Assembly: GCF_003002815.1 (NCBI RefSeq) | Contig: NZ_PVTF01000001.1 | Location: 496,001-560,000 of the forward strand | DNA: 64,000 nucleotides | Reading direction: 5' to 3' | From: Umezawaea tangerina | GTDB lineage: Bacteria; Actinomycetota; Actinomycetes; Mycobacteriales; Pseudonocardiaceae | Part shown: positions 32,312-40,710 of the stretch, in pieces | Layout: every line of letters starts with the position of its first letter | Numbering within the stretch: the first letter of the stretch is position 1 | Made by a program: the position numbers and the translations under genes | The notes under the pieces: generated by a model | Seen by the model: the letters and a program-made list of their open reading frames with translations, nothing else | What the model was told of the DNA's origin: nothing | The model's database searches: none

Positions 32312-32764
32312 TCAGCGGTTGATGCGCAGCGTCCAGGTCACGACCATCTCGGCCGTCGTCACGCCCTCGGCGTTGGTGAGGGTGACGTTCACGGGGAACT
32401 CCGGGCGGGTGCCGGTGTCCAGTTCGGCGACCACGTCGGCGACCGGGCGGCCGAGCACGGCCTCCGCGCGCAGCACGCCCGTGGCGACCTTCTTGTAGGC
32501 GATCTCGGCGCGCGCCACCAGCGGCGTCGCCTTGGCCATGTGCTGGGAGAACGCCGCGAGCACGACGGCTCCGGACGCGGTCTCGCCCAGGCCGAACGTC
32601 ATCGCCGCGTGCGGCCCGCCGACGTGGTTGTGGAACTCCGCGCGGTCGGGCAGTCCGACGACGACCCGGTCGCCGGTGACCTCGATGAACTCGATGCCCG
32701 CGGTCGACGCCCACGGCACGCCCTGCTTCATCGCGTCCGCGACGAACGAGTAGTCCTGGCTCAT
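32312..32764 (-). CDS. Hotdog-fold DUF4442/PaaI-like thioesterase
   Basis: The 150-residue protein has the hotdog core: HNHVGGPHAAMTFGLGETASGAVVLAAF. The central long helix after HNHVGGPHAA is the family's substrate-binding helix, and the HxGGPHA turn resembles DUF4442 proteins. Family members hydrolyse acyl-CoA thioesters, but many are uncharacterised. ATG start. It is divergent from the MarR-family gene with a 154-base gap holding a large dyad. It may respond to the same regulator, although this is inference. Confidence 0.8.
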   Translation of the reverse strand: MSQDYSFVADAMKQGVPWASTAGIEFIEVTGDRVVVGLPDRAEFHNHVGGPHAAMTFGLGETASGAVVLAAFSQHMAKATPLVARAEIAYKKVATGVLRAEAVLGRPVADVVAELDTGTRPEFPVNVTLTNAEGVTTAEMVVTWTLRINR

Positions 32765-32870
32765 GCGCAGGATGCTACCGGCCGGTAACCGAGTTGCCTA
32801 CCCGTTGGTAACCCCCGCTGAGACGCGGCTCACGTGAAATTCATTTGCATCCTTAGTCCGTTCGAGTTCA

Positions 32871-32906
32871 TGCTTGTATCCAGCAACTAGTTGGGTGATG
32901 CAAGCA
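32871..32906. promoter_or_regulatory. 36-bp dyad, probable MarR operator
   Basis: Outer arms TGCTTGTATC (32871-32880) and GATGCAAGCA (32897-32906) pair at 9 of 10 positions and frame a perfect inner palindrome CAACTAGTTG (32884-32893). The dyad lies in the gap between the hotdog gene and the MarR-MFS operon, just upstream of the MarR start, the usual place for autorepression. Confidence 0.6.
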
Positions 32907-32918
32907 ACGGAGTGTCCG

Positions 32919-33446
32919 ATGGTGAACCCGGTGAGTGGAGCGGTGGGTTCGGTCGACGCGGAACCGGAGCTGGAGCTGGCCGATCGGGTCGGCACGGCGA
33001 TGGTCCGGCTGAACAGGATGACGGCGTGCGTCAACGCCCAGGCGGGCAAGACGGGCATGGAGAAATCCGCTTTCATCCTGCTCGCGACACTGGTACACCA
33101 GGGTCCGATGCGGTCGAGCGCGCTGGCCGAGGTGGTCTTCTCCGACCCCTCGACGATCAGCCGCCAGGTCGCCGCCCTGGTGAAGGACGGGCTTGTGGAA
33201 CGCCGTGCCGATCCGGAGGACGGTCGAGCCAGCGTGCTCGCCGCGACCGCGACCGGCGAACAGCTGCTGCAGGAACGCAGGCGCATGCGCAACGTGGCCA
33301 TCGCGCGGATGTTCGAAGGTTGGTCGGATCCGGACTGGGTGCGGTTCGCCGAGTTGTTCGAGCGCTTCGTGGGCGACTACGAGAGCGCGCTGCCGAGTTT
33401 TTTGTCTGAGGGCGGGCTGGGGCCGCGCTCAGGAGGGGAGAAGTGA
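32919..33446 (+). CDS. MarR-family transcriptional regulator
   Basis: The 175-residue winged-helix protein contains MRSSALAEVVFSDPSTISRQVAALVKDGLVERRADPEDGRASV, the recognition helix and wing of MarR/SlyA regulators. A helical dimerisation tail follows. ATG 32919 has ggag at good distance; an in-frame ATG at 32898 falls inside the dyad and is less likely. The TGA overlaps the transporter start region by one base, so the two form an operon. It is the expected local repressor of the efflux pump. Confidence 0.9.
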   Translation: MVNPVSGAVGSVDAEPELELADRVGTAMVRLNRMTACVNAQAGKTGMEKSAFILLATLVHQGPMRSSALAEVVFSDPSTISRQVAALVKDGLVERRADPEDGRASVLAATATGEQLLQERRRMRNVAIARMFEGWSDPDWVRFAELFERFVGDYESALPSFLSEGGLGPRSGGEK

Positions 33447-35128
33447 TGTCGGAAACGGTAGCGAGACCGGAGGCTCAGCCCGCGGGCGAGTCGCTGCTCA
33501 CACACCGCCAGATCCTGACGATCCTGTCCGGTCTGCTGCTCGGGATGTTCCTGGCGGCGCTCGACCAGACGATCGTGTCCTCGGCGATGAAGACCATCGC
33601 CGACGAGCTGCAGGGCCAGACCCTGCAGGCCTGGGCCACCACCGCGTACCTGATCACCGCCACGATCACGACGCCGCTGTACGGCAAGCTGTCGGACATC
33701 TACGGCCGCAAGCCCATGTACCTCACCGCGATCGGCCTGTTCCTGGCCGGTTCGCTGCTGTCCGGCATCGCCACCTCGATGTACGAGCTCGCCGCGTTCC
33801 GCGCGGTGCAGGGCCTCGGCGCCGGTGGTCTGATGTCGCTCGGCATGGCGATCCTGGCGGACATCACGTCGCCTCGTGAGCGCAGCAAGTACTCCGCCTA
33901 CTTCATGGCCGTGTTCGGCGTGTCCAGCGTCGCGGGCCCGGTCGTGGGCGGCCTGTTCGCGGGCCTCGACTCGTTCGCGGGCATCGCCGGGTGGCGCTGG
34001 GTGTTCCTGGTCAACGTGCCGATCGCGCTGATCGCGCTCGTGGTCGTCGCCAAGGTCCTCAACGTCCCGCACAAGCGGGTCGACCACCGGATCGACTTCT
34101 GGGGCGCCGCCCTGCTGACCGTCGGCCTGGTGCCGCTGCTGATCGTGGCCGAGCAGGGCCGCGAGTGGGGCTGGGGCTCGGGTACGTCGATCGCGATGTA
34201 CGCCGTCGGCGTGCTCGGCATCATCGGCTTCGTCCTCAACGAGAAGCGCATGGGCGACGAGGCGCTGCTGCCCCTGCGGCTGTTCCGCAGCGGGACGTTC
34301 TCGCTCGGCAACACGATCAACTTCGTGATGGGCATCGGCATGTTCGGCGGCATGGTCTCGCTGCCGCTGTACCTGCAGATCGTCAAGGGCGCCTCGGCGA
34401 CCTCGGCGGGCCTGATGCTGCTCCCGCTCACCTTCGGCATCATGTCGGCGGCCGGGATCAGCGGCCAGATCACCGCGCGGACGGGCCGCTACAAGATGTT
34501 CCCGATCCTCGGCTTCGCGCTGATGGCGGCCGCGCTGTTCGCGTTCAGCACGATCGGCACCGACACGCCGAACGCGTTCACGCTCGGCATGATGTACGTC
34601 ATGGGCGCCGGGCTGGGCCTGTGCATGCAGACCCTGCTGCTGGCGATCCAGAACGACGCCGAGCCGCGCGACATGGGCGTCGCGACGTCGTCGGCCACGT
34701 TCTTCCGCCAGATCGGCGGCACCGTCGGTACCGCGGTGTTCCTGTCGATCCTGTTCAGCAGCGTCGGCGACAAGATCGGCAACGCGCTCACCTCGGCGTT
34801 CGGCAACCCGGACTTCCAGGCCGCGCTGGCGAAGCCGGAGAACGCCCAGTTCGCCCAGGGCCTCAAGGCGGGCGGCGGCGCCGGTGTCGACCTGAACAAC
34901 ACCGAGTTCCTCAAGACGCTCGACCCGGTGCTGGCCCGCCCGTTCCTGGACGGCTTCTCCGGCGCGATCGACAACGTGTTCCTGGTCGGCGGTGTCGTGG
35001 TGCTGATCGGCTTCGTGCTGATCTGGTTCCTCAAGGAGGTCCCGCTGTCCATGCGTTCCGGCCTGGAGCGCATGAACGACGAGAACGCGGCGAAGGAAGC
35101 AGCGGCACCCCCGCTGCCGATTCACTAG
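33446..35128 (+). CDS. DHA2-family (EmrB/QacA-type) MFS drug exporter
   Basis: The protein has 560 residues with about 14 hydrophobic segments, as expected for DHA2 drug:H+ antiporters. Motif A variant YGKLSDIYGRKPMYL stands between helices 2 and 3. Motif C-like GVSSVAGPVVGGLFAG marks helix 5. LALDQTI-like AALDQTIVSSAMKTIADEL opens helix 1. The ATG at 33446 has an aggagggg site; a GTG three bases earlier is also possible. It is co-transcribed with the MarR gene and ends in a strong bidirectional terminator. Substrate cannot be told from sequence. Confidence 0.92.
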   Translation: MSETVARPEAQPAGESLLTHRQILTILSGLLLGMFLAALDQTIVSSAMKTIADELQGQTLQAWATTAYLITATITTPLYGKLSDIYGRKPMYLTAIGLFLAGSLLSGIATSMYELAAFRAVQGLGAGGLMSLGMAILADITSPRERSKYSAYFMAVFGVSSVAGPVVGGLFAGLDSFAGIAGWRWVFLVNVPIALIALVVVAKVLNVPHKRVDHRIDFWGAALLTVGLVPLLIVAEQGREWGWGSGTSIAMYAVGVLGIIGFVLNEKRMGDEALLPLRLFRSGTFSLGNTINFVMGIGMFGGMVSLPLYLQIVKGASATSAGLMLLPLTFGIMSAAGISGQITARTGRYKMFPILGFALMAAALFAFSTIGTDTPNAFTLGMMYVMGAGLGLCMQTLLLAIQNDAEPRDMGVATSSATFFRQIGGTVGTAVFLSILFSSVGDKIGNALTSAFGNPDFQAALAKPENAQFAQGLKAGGGAGVDLNNTEFLKTLDPVLARPFLDGFSGAIDNVFLVGGVVVLIGFVLIWFLKEVPLSMRSGLERMNDENAAKEAAAPPLPIH

Positions 35129-35138
35129 ATCGTGTAAG

Positions 35139-35176
35139 AAAAAGGCCCCGCACCTCGTGAGGTGCGGGGCCTTTTT
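35139..35176. terminator. Bidirectional terminator between MFS gene and ppa
   Basis: A 12-bp GC-rich stem (ggccccgcacct with its complement) is flanked by five A on the left and five T on the right. It lies between two convergent genes and can stop transcription from both sides. Confidence 0.92.
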
Positions 35177-35186
35177 CGGTCAAGTA

Positions 35187-35690
35187 CTAATGGTCCTCGC
35201 CGCGAGCCACTGCGTCCTTGAGACGCTGGTAGGACCTGACGACCTCGGCTTCGGCCTCGACGCGGCCGACCCAGCTGGCGCCTTCGACGCTCTTGCCGGG
35301 CTCGAGGTCCTTGTAGACCTCGAAGAAGTGCTGGATCTCCAGGCGGTAGAACTCGTTCAGGTGGTGGATGTCGCGCAGGTGCTCCGACCGCGGGTCGTCG
35401 GCGGGCACGCAGAGCAGCTTGTCGTCGCCGCCCTTCTCGTCGGTCATGCGGAACATGCCGATGGCGCGCGACTTGATCAGGCAGCCGGGGAACGTCGGCT
35501 CCTGGACGATCACCAGCGCGTCGAGCGGGTCGCCGTCCTCGCCGAGGGTGTTGTCCACGAACCCGTAGTCCGCCGGGTACTGGGTGGCCGTGAACAGGGT
35601 GCGGTCCAAGCGGATGCGACCTGTCTTGTGGTCCATCTCGTACTTGTTGCGCACACCCTTGGGGATCTCGATGGTGACGTCGAACTCCAC
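35187..35690 (-). CDS. ppa: Inorganic pyrophosphatase (soluble, family I)
   Basis: The 167-residue enzyme hydrolyses pyrophosphate to phosphate with Mg2+. Family I motifs are intact: [35 protein letters not shown] (containing the DxDxxD-type signature) and a C-terminal His-rich segment [11 protein letters not shown]. The start GTG at 35690 ([12 protein letters not shown]) gives the usual family length; the frame is open upstream but that part is Arg-rich and not homologous. It is convergent with the MFS gene and divergent from dacB, as in Rv3628-Rv3627c. Confidence 0.95.
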   Translation of the reverse strand: MEFDVTIEIPKGVRNKYEMDHKTGRIRLDRTLFTATQYPADYGFVDNTLGEDGDPLDALVIVQEPTFPGCLIKSRAIGMFRMTDEKGGDDKLLCVPADDPRSEHLRDIHHLNEFYRLEIQHFFEVYKDLEPGKSVEGASWVGRVEAEAEVVRSYQRLKDAVARGEDH

Positions 35691-35853
35691 TGCGCGTCCT
35701 CGCTCGTCTCGCCTCGTCGTGCTGAGGTGACGCCGCGTATGCGACACCCTCCGCTGTTGCGCCACTAGTGTGGACTACGACGTCCGCGCGACCCGCATCG
35801 TGGTGGTTGCCGACGGGTGTGAGATTGCCCTTACAAGATCTACGGAGGATCGC

Positions 35854-37881
35854 GTGCCCGGACCTGGCGACCCCGATCCCGGTGTGCCGGACGAGCTTTC
35901 GTGGCCCACCGAGGACGACGACTCGGGGGTCTTCGAGATCCCCGTGCAGGAGCCCGCCGACCCGCCGAAACCACCGGCGGACCCGCCCAAGCCCCCTGCG
36001 GACCCGCCGACGGTCACGTCGAAGGCGCCGGCCGACAAGCCGAAGCCGCCTGCCGACCCGCCGACCGTCATGTCGAAGGCACCTGTCGACAGGCTGAAGG
36101 CGCCCGCGGACCCGCCGACGGTGATGTCGAAGGCGCCAGCCGACAGGCCGAAGGCACCGGTGGACCCGCCGACCGTGAAGGTCCAGCGGCCGAAGCCGGT
36201 CCCGCCGCCGCGCCCGGCGGACCCGCCGACCATGCGGATCCAGGTGCCGAGGCCGCAGCCGAAGCTGCCGCAGCTCTCCCCGCCGCTGCGCCCGATGGTC
36301 CAGCCGGGGCCCGCGGAGCCCAGGGCGCTGCCCGAGCGGATCCCGGCCCAGAACCAGGGCCAGAACCAGCCGCGGCCCCCCGCCCAGAACCAGCAGCAGA
36401 AGCCCCCGCAGGGCGAACCGGCCTCGGCCCCCGAGCCCGTGCAGGAGACCACCGACCTCACGAAGCCCGCGCCCGCCGACGCGCCGGAGGACGCCCCGAA
36501 GCGCCGCAAGCCGCTGCTGCTCGCCGGCGCGCTGGTGCTCGTGATCGCCCTCGCGGGCGGTGCGGTGTTCGCGGCCGACCGGCTCGACTGGTTCGGCGGC
36601 ACGGCGGCGTCCACCACCCAGCCGCCCGCCCCGCCCGCGAAGGTGTCGCTGTCGGTGAAGGGCGTCACCAAGGACGCCCCCACCCCGAGCGCCTCCGGCA
36701 TCAGCGCCGCGCTGGCGGGACCCGCCGCAGCGGGGGTGCTCAGCCCGTTGACCGGGGTCGTGATCGACCCGGCGACCGGCACCGCGCTGTGGCAGCAGAA
36801 CGACACCACCCCGCTGGTGCCCGCGTCCACGATCAAGATCCTGGTCGCCTCCGCCGCGCTGCTGTCGCTCGACCACTCCGCGCAGCTGTCCACGAAGGTC
36901 GTCCAGGGCGACGCGCCCGGCACCGTGGTGATCATCGGCGGCGGTGACCCGACGCTGTCGTCGCAGTCCGAGGACGTCACGACCGTCTACCCCGGCGCCG
37001 CGACCATCGACGACCTCGCCGCGCAGGTCAAGGCCAACGTCTCCGGTCCCGTCACGGCGGTCCAGTACGACCTCGGCCGGTACGCGGGCGAGAGCCTCGC
37101 GCCCGGCTGGGACCAGGCCGACATCGCGGGCGGCTCGATCACGCCGATGGTGCCGCTGATGCTCGACGGCGGCAGGCAGGACCCGATGAACCCGAACAGC
37201 CCGCGCACCGCCACGCCCGCCGCGGACGCCGCCAACGCGCTGGCGCAGCGGCTCGGCGTGACCGCCGTGACCCCCGGTTCGGCGCCCTCCGGCGGCAGCC
37301 CGAAGGTGCTCGGCGAGGTGAAGTCCGCGCCGGTCGACCAGCTCGTCGAGAACGCCATGCAGATCTCGGACAACATCCTGGCCGAGGCGCTGGCCCGCGA
37401 GGTCGCCAAGGTCAACGGCCAGCAGCCCTCGTTCGAGGGCGCCGCCAAGGCCGTGAAGGACGTGCTGACCAAGAACCAGTTCGACGTCGGCGGCACCACG
37501 GTCGTCGACGCCAGCGGCATGTCGCCGCAGAACAAGATCCCGGCGAAGCTGCTCGGCCAGATCATCGAGGTCGCCGCCAAGCCGGATGCGAGCGACCCGC
37601 GCACCGCGAAGCTGCGCCCGCTGCTGACCGCCCTGCCCGTCGCGGGCGGCAGCGGCACCCTGGCGGGCCGCTACCAGACGGTCGCGTCGAGCGGGAAGGG
37701 CTGGGTGCGCGCCAAGACCGGCACCCTGACCGGCGTGAACTCGCTCGCGGGCGCCGTCGTGGACACCGACGGCAAGCTCCTGGTGTTCGCGTTCATGTCC
37801 AACAGCCCCGGCAACACCGACGAGGTCCGCCAGGCCCTGGACGTACTGGCAGCCACCCTGCGTGGCTGTGGATGCCCCTAG
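35854..37881 (+). CDS. dacB: D-alanyl-D-alanine carboxypeptidase (PBP4/peptidase S13) with repeat-rich cytoplasmic N-terminus
   Basis: The 675-residue protein has an N-terminal 210 residues that are Pro/Lys/Asp-rich and include three 18-residue repeats (PPTVMSKAPADRPKAPAD pattern). A membrane helix (LLLAGALVLVIALAGGAVFA, about 220-240) follows. The S13 domain follows with all three penicillin-binding motifs: STIK (SxxK) near residue 328, SDN near 507 and KTG near 625. It trims D-Ala from peptidoglycan stem peptides outside the membrane. GTG 35854 has an acggagg site. The M. tuberculosis counterpart (Rv3627c) lacks such a long repeat region as far as I recall. Confidence 0.9.
   Translation: MPGPGDPDPGVPDELSWPTEDDDSGVFEIPVQEPADPPKPPADPPKPPADPPTVTSKAPADKPKPPADPPTVMSKAPVDRLKAPADPPTVMSKAPADRPKAPVDPPTVKVQRPKPVPPPRPADPPTMRIQVPRPQPKLPQLSPPLRPMVQPGPAEPRALPERIPAQNQGQNQPRPPAQNQQQKPPQGEPASAPEPVQETTDLTKPAPADAPEDAPKRRKPLLLAGALVLVIALAGGAVFAADRLDWFGGTAASTTQPPAPPAKVSLSVKGVTKDAPTPSASGISAALAGPAAAGVLSPLTGVVIDPATGTALWQQNDTTPLVPASTIKILVASAALLSLDHSAQLSTKVVQGDAPGTVVIIGGGDPTLSSQSEDVTTVYPGAATIDDLAAQVKANVSGPVTAVQYDLGRYAGESLAPGWDQADIAGGSITPMVPLMLDGGRQDPMNPNSPRTATPAADAANALAQRLGVTAVTPGSAPSGGSPKVLGEVKSAPVDQLVENAMQISDNILAEALAREVAKVNGQQPSFEGAAKAVKDVLTKNQFDVGGTTVVDASGMSPQNKIPAKLLGQIIEVAAKPDASDPRTAKLRPLLTALPVAGGSGTLAGRYQTVASSGKGWVRAKTGTLTGVNSLAGAVVDTDGKLLVFAFMSNSPGNTDEVRQALDVLAATLRGCGCP
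35984..36185 (+). repeat. 54-bp in-frame repeats in dacB
   Basis: Three consecutive 18-codon units with the core PPTVxSKAPxDxxKxPxD are followed by degraded partial copies (DPPTVK, DPPTMR). Because the period is a multiple of three, expansion or contraction would preserve the frame. Confidence 0.8.
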
Positions 37882-37939
37882 TGCGGCATCCGGTCGACGG
37901 TCGTCGCGCCCGCTCGGACGCGCAGGTAGCGTCGGAAGC

Positions 37940-39007
37940 GTGAACGCGGCACCGCAAGCCCGTGTGGCACGACCGGGCGAGACGACGACCCCTGTGGACT
38001 GGGAGCTGGCCGCGTCCACGGCCGCGCGACTGGTGCGGCCGGGGCCGGTGATCCCGAGAGCGGAGGCCGACGTCGCCGTGCACCGGCTGCGGGAGCTCGC
38101 TCCCGAGGCCGAGGTGCACGTGCGCGAGCTGACCGGGCTCGGCCACGGCCTCCCGCTGCTGCCCGGAGAGGTCGTGGACCGGCCCGCGTGGGCGCGCGCC
38201 GCGGTGCAGGGGCTGTCCGCGCTGACGGACTCCGCGATGCCCCGGACCAGCGGCCCGCTCGGCGGGGTCGTGGCGAGCACGGCCGGGGTGCAGGCGGGGA
38301 TCGTGCTGTCGTTCCTGAGCTCCCGCGTGCTCGGCCAGTACGACCCGTTCGGCGCCGACGGCGGCGGACGGCTGCTGCTGGTGGCGCCGAACATCGTGGG
38401 CGCGCAGCGGGCGCTGGACGTGCCCGCCGAGGACTTCAGCCTGTGGGTCTGCCTGCACGAGTGCACGCACCGGCTCCAGTTCACCGGGGTGCCGTGGCTG
38501 CGCGAGTACTTCGCGACCCAGGTCGCGGACCTGCTGGTGGCCATGGACTCGTCGTCCGGGTCGATCACCAAGCTGCCCGACATGGTGCGCGAGTTCCGCA
38601 AGCGCATCCGCGAGACCGAGGGCCCGATGGGGCTGATCGAGCTGTTCCAGTCCGCCGACCAGAAGGCCGCGATCGACCGGCTGGTCGCGCTGTCGACGCT
38701 GCTGGAGGGCCACGCCGACCACGTCATGGACGCCGTCGGCCCGTCCGTGGTGCCGTCGGTGCAGACCATCCGCGACCGGTTCACCGAACGCCGCAAGGGC
38801 GGCGGCGTGCTGGACCGGGCGCTGCGCACCCTGCTCGGCGTGGAGGCGAAGGTCCGCCAGTACGCCGAGGGCGCCGCGTTCACCGGGCACGTCGTGGACG
38901 CGGTCGGCATGGAGCGGTTCAACGTGGTCTGGACGTCGCCGGAGACGCTGCCGACCCGCGCGGAGATCACCGATCCGGCGGAGTGGCTGCGCCGCGTCGC
39001 GCCGTGA
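37940..39007 (+). CDS. DUF2342 zinc-dependent metallopeptidase-like protein
   Basis: The 355-residue protein belongs to the actinobacterial DUF2342 family (Rv3626c type). A zincin motif HECTHRLQF near residue 173 supplies HExxH, and ALSTLLEGHADHVMDAVG near 256 supplies the third acidic ligand region. No signal peptide is visible, so it probably acts in the cytoplasm. Physiological substrate unknown. GTG at 37940 is preceded by ggaag; upstream in-frame codons look non-coding. Its stop overlaps tilS (GTGA), giving the conserved dacB-DUF2342-tilS-hpt order. Confidence 0.88.
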   Translation: MNAAPQARVARPGETTTPVDWELAASTAARLVRPGPVIPRAEADVAVHRLRELAPEAEVHVRELTGLGHGLPLLPGEVVDRPAWARAAVQGLSALTDSAMPRTSGPLGGVVASTAGVQAGIVLSFLSSRVLGQYDPFGADGGGRLLLVAPNIVGAQRALDVPAEDFSLWVCLHECTHRLQFTGVPWLREYFATQVADLLVAMDSSSGSITKLPDMVREFRKRIRETEGPMGLIELFQSADQKAAIDRLVALSTLLEGHADHVMDAVGPSVVPSVQTIRDRFTERRKGGGVLDRALRTLLGVEAKVRQYAEGAAFTGHVVDAVGMERFNVVWTSPETLPTRAEITDPAEWLRRVAP

Positions 39008-39951
39008 GCGGGCCGCACCCCGCCGTCTCCGAGGTGCGCACGGCGGTCCGGCGGTTCCTCGTCGACGCCGACGAGCACCTGGCGTGCGGTGGGGTCGCGG
39101 TCGCGGTGTCGGGTGGCGCGGACTCGTTGGCGCTGGCCGCGGCCACCGCGCACGTCGCCGGGCGGCTGGACCTGAGGGTGCGCGGCCTGGTCGTGGACCA
39201 CGGGCTCCAGGCCGGGTCGGCCGAGGTCGCCGAGCGGGCCGCGGACCAGTGCCGGGGGCTCGGGCTCGACGCCGAGGTGCTGCCGGTCGTGGTCGACGGC
39301 GGCGGCGGTCCCGAGGCGGCCGCGCGCCGGGCCAGGTACGCCGCGCTGCGACCGGACAAGGGGCTCGTGCTGCTCGGCCACACCAGGGACGACCAGGCCG
39401 AGACGGTGCTGCTGGGGCTCGGGCGCGGGTCCGGTCCCCGGTCGATCGCCGGGATGCGCCCCCTCGACCCGCCGTGGGGCAGGCCGTTGCTCGGGGTCTC
39501 CCGCGCGACCACGACCGCCGCCTGCGCGGCACTGGGCCTCGACCCGTGGCACGACCCGCACAACGCCGACCCCGCGTTCACGAGGGTCCGGCTGCGCACC
39601 GAGGTGCTGCCCCTCCTGGAGGACGTCCTGCAAGGCGGGGTCGCGGCCGCGCTGGCCCGCACGGCGGCCCAGCTGCGCGAGGACAACGACGCCCTGGACG
39701 GCATCGCCGAGGCCTTCGAAGGTGATCCCGCCGACATCGCCGCGCTGGAGCCGCTGCCCCCCGCCGTGCGCCGCCGGGTGATCAGGCGCTGGCTGCTCGC
39801 CTCAGGTGCGCCCGAGTTGTCCGATTCGCACGTTCGGGCGGTGGACGCGCTGGTAGCCGGGTGGAAAGGCCAGGGCGGAGTGTGGCTGTCCGGCGGGTTG
39901 GTGGCGCGGCGTGCGCATGGCAGGCTCAGGCTTGACCCAAGGCAGTCATGA
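39004..39951 (+). CDS. tilS: tRNA(Ile)-lysidine synthase
   Basis: The 315-residue enzyme is an N-type ATP pyrophosphatase. The PP-loop [10 protein letters not shown] at residues 35-44 is intact, with [11 protein letters not shown] near 63 and [12 protein letters not shown] near 122. It converts cytidine-34 of the CAU isoleucine tRNA to lysidine using ATP and lysine, allowing AUA decoding. It is shorter than the E. coli enzyme, as usual for actinobacteria, which keep a reduced C-terminal part. The GTG overlaps the DUF2342 stop; hpt follows after 13 bases. Confidence 0.93.
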   Translation: MSGPHPAVSEVRTAVRRFLVDADEHLACGGVAVAVSGGADSLALAAATAHVAGRLDLRVRGLVVDHGLQAGSAEVAERAADQCRGLGLDAEVLPVVVDGGGGPEAAARRARYAALRPDKGLVLLGHTRDDQAETVLLGLGRGSGPRSIAGMRPLDPPWGRPLLGVSRATTTAACAALGLDPWHDPHNADPAFTRVRLRTEVLPLLEDVLQGGVAAALARTAAQLREDNDALDGIAEAFEGDPADIAALEPLPPAVRRRVIRRWLLASGAPELSDSHVRAVDALVAGWKGQGGVWLSGGLVARRAHGRLRLDPRQS

Positions 39952-39964
39952 CAGAGGGGACACC

Positions 39965-40516
39965 GTGTACGACGGCGACATCGCCTCAACGCTGATCACC
40001 GAGCAGGAGATCGGCGACAAGGTAACCGAACTCGCGAAGAAAGTCGCGGCCGACTACCCCCACGACGGTGGATCCGATCTCGTGCTGATCACGGTGCTCA
40101 AGGGCGCGGTGATGTTCATGACCGACCTGGCGAGGGCGCTCCCCGTGCCCGTCCAGCTGGAGTTCATGGCGGTCAGCTCGTACGGCTCCTCCACGTCCTC
40201 CTCGGGCGTCGTCCGCATCCTCAAGGACCTCGACCGGGACATCGCCGACCGCGACGTCCTGATCGTCGAGGACATCATCGACTCCGGACTCACGCTGTCG
40301 TGGCTGCTGAAGAACCTGGCGTCGCGCAAACCGCGCTCGCTGGAGGTCTGCACGCTGCTGCGCAAGCCCGACGCCATCAAGGTCGAGGTGCCGGTCAAGT
40401 ACGTCGGCTTCGACATCCCCAACGAGTTCGTCGTCGGCTACGGCCTCGACTACGCCGAGCGCTACCGCGACCTGCCCTACATCGGCACGCTGGACCCGAA
40501 GGTCTACTCGGTGTAA
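39965..40516 (+). CDS. hpt: Hypoxanthine phosphoribosyltransferase
   Basis: The 183-residue purine-salvage enzyme transfers phosphoribose from PRPP to hypoxanthine or guanine. The PRPP-binding motif [17 protein letters not shown] is at residues 98-114, and the substrate-binding [20 protein letters not shown] stretch is near 147. GTG at 39965 follows gagggga. It is the last gene of the forward dacB-to-hpt run and is followed by a terminator. Family and function are clear. Confidence 0.95.
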   Translation: MYDGDIASTLITEQEIGDKVTELAKKVAADYPHDGGSDLVLITVLKGAVMFMTDLARALPVPVQLEFMAVSSYGSSTSSSGVVRILKDLDRDIADRDVLIVEDIIDSGLTLSWLLKNLASRKPRSLEVCTLLRKPDAIKVEVPVKYVGFDIPNEFVVGYGLDYAERYRDLPYIGTLDPKVYSV

Positions 40517-40670
40517 TTGGTCGCTGCTTCGCAGACTCCGGCGGGGCCGCCGGGGAGTCGGCAGTTCGGCCCCGATTTTCCGACGCCGGGGACTGCGTCG
40601 CCGACGTCGGAAAACCGGGGCCGACCTACCGACGCGGCCCCGCGTGGTGGTCGGGTAGGTGTGACAGGAA

Positions 40671-40703
40671 GGGCCCCGCACAGGGTGTGTGCGGGGCCCT
40701 TTT
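40671..40703. terminator. Terminator between hpt and the VWA gene
   Basis: The 10-bp stem gggccccgca/tgcggggccc (40671-40680, 40690-40699) is followed by TTTT. It lies between convergent genes, 8 bases before the VWA stop; the left side also carries an A-containing flank. Confidence 0.85.
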
Positions 40704-40710
40704 CCGTGGG

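Noticed and set aside
35125-39633. 1502-codon reverse frame over ppa, dacB, DUF2342 and tilS
   Set aside because: It spans several well-identified genes on the forward strand and reads as low-complexity text; it includes only the ppa text in another frame.
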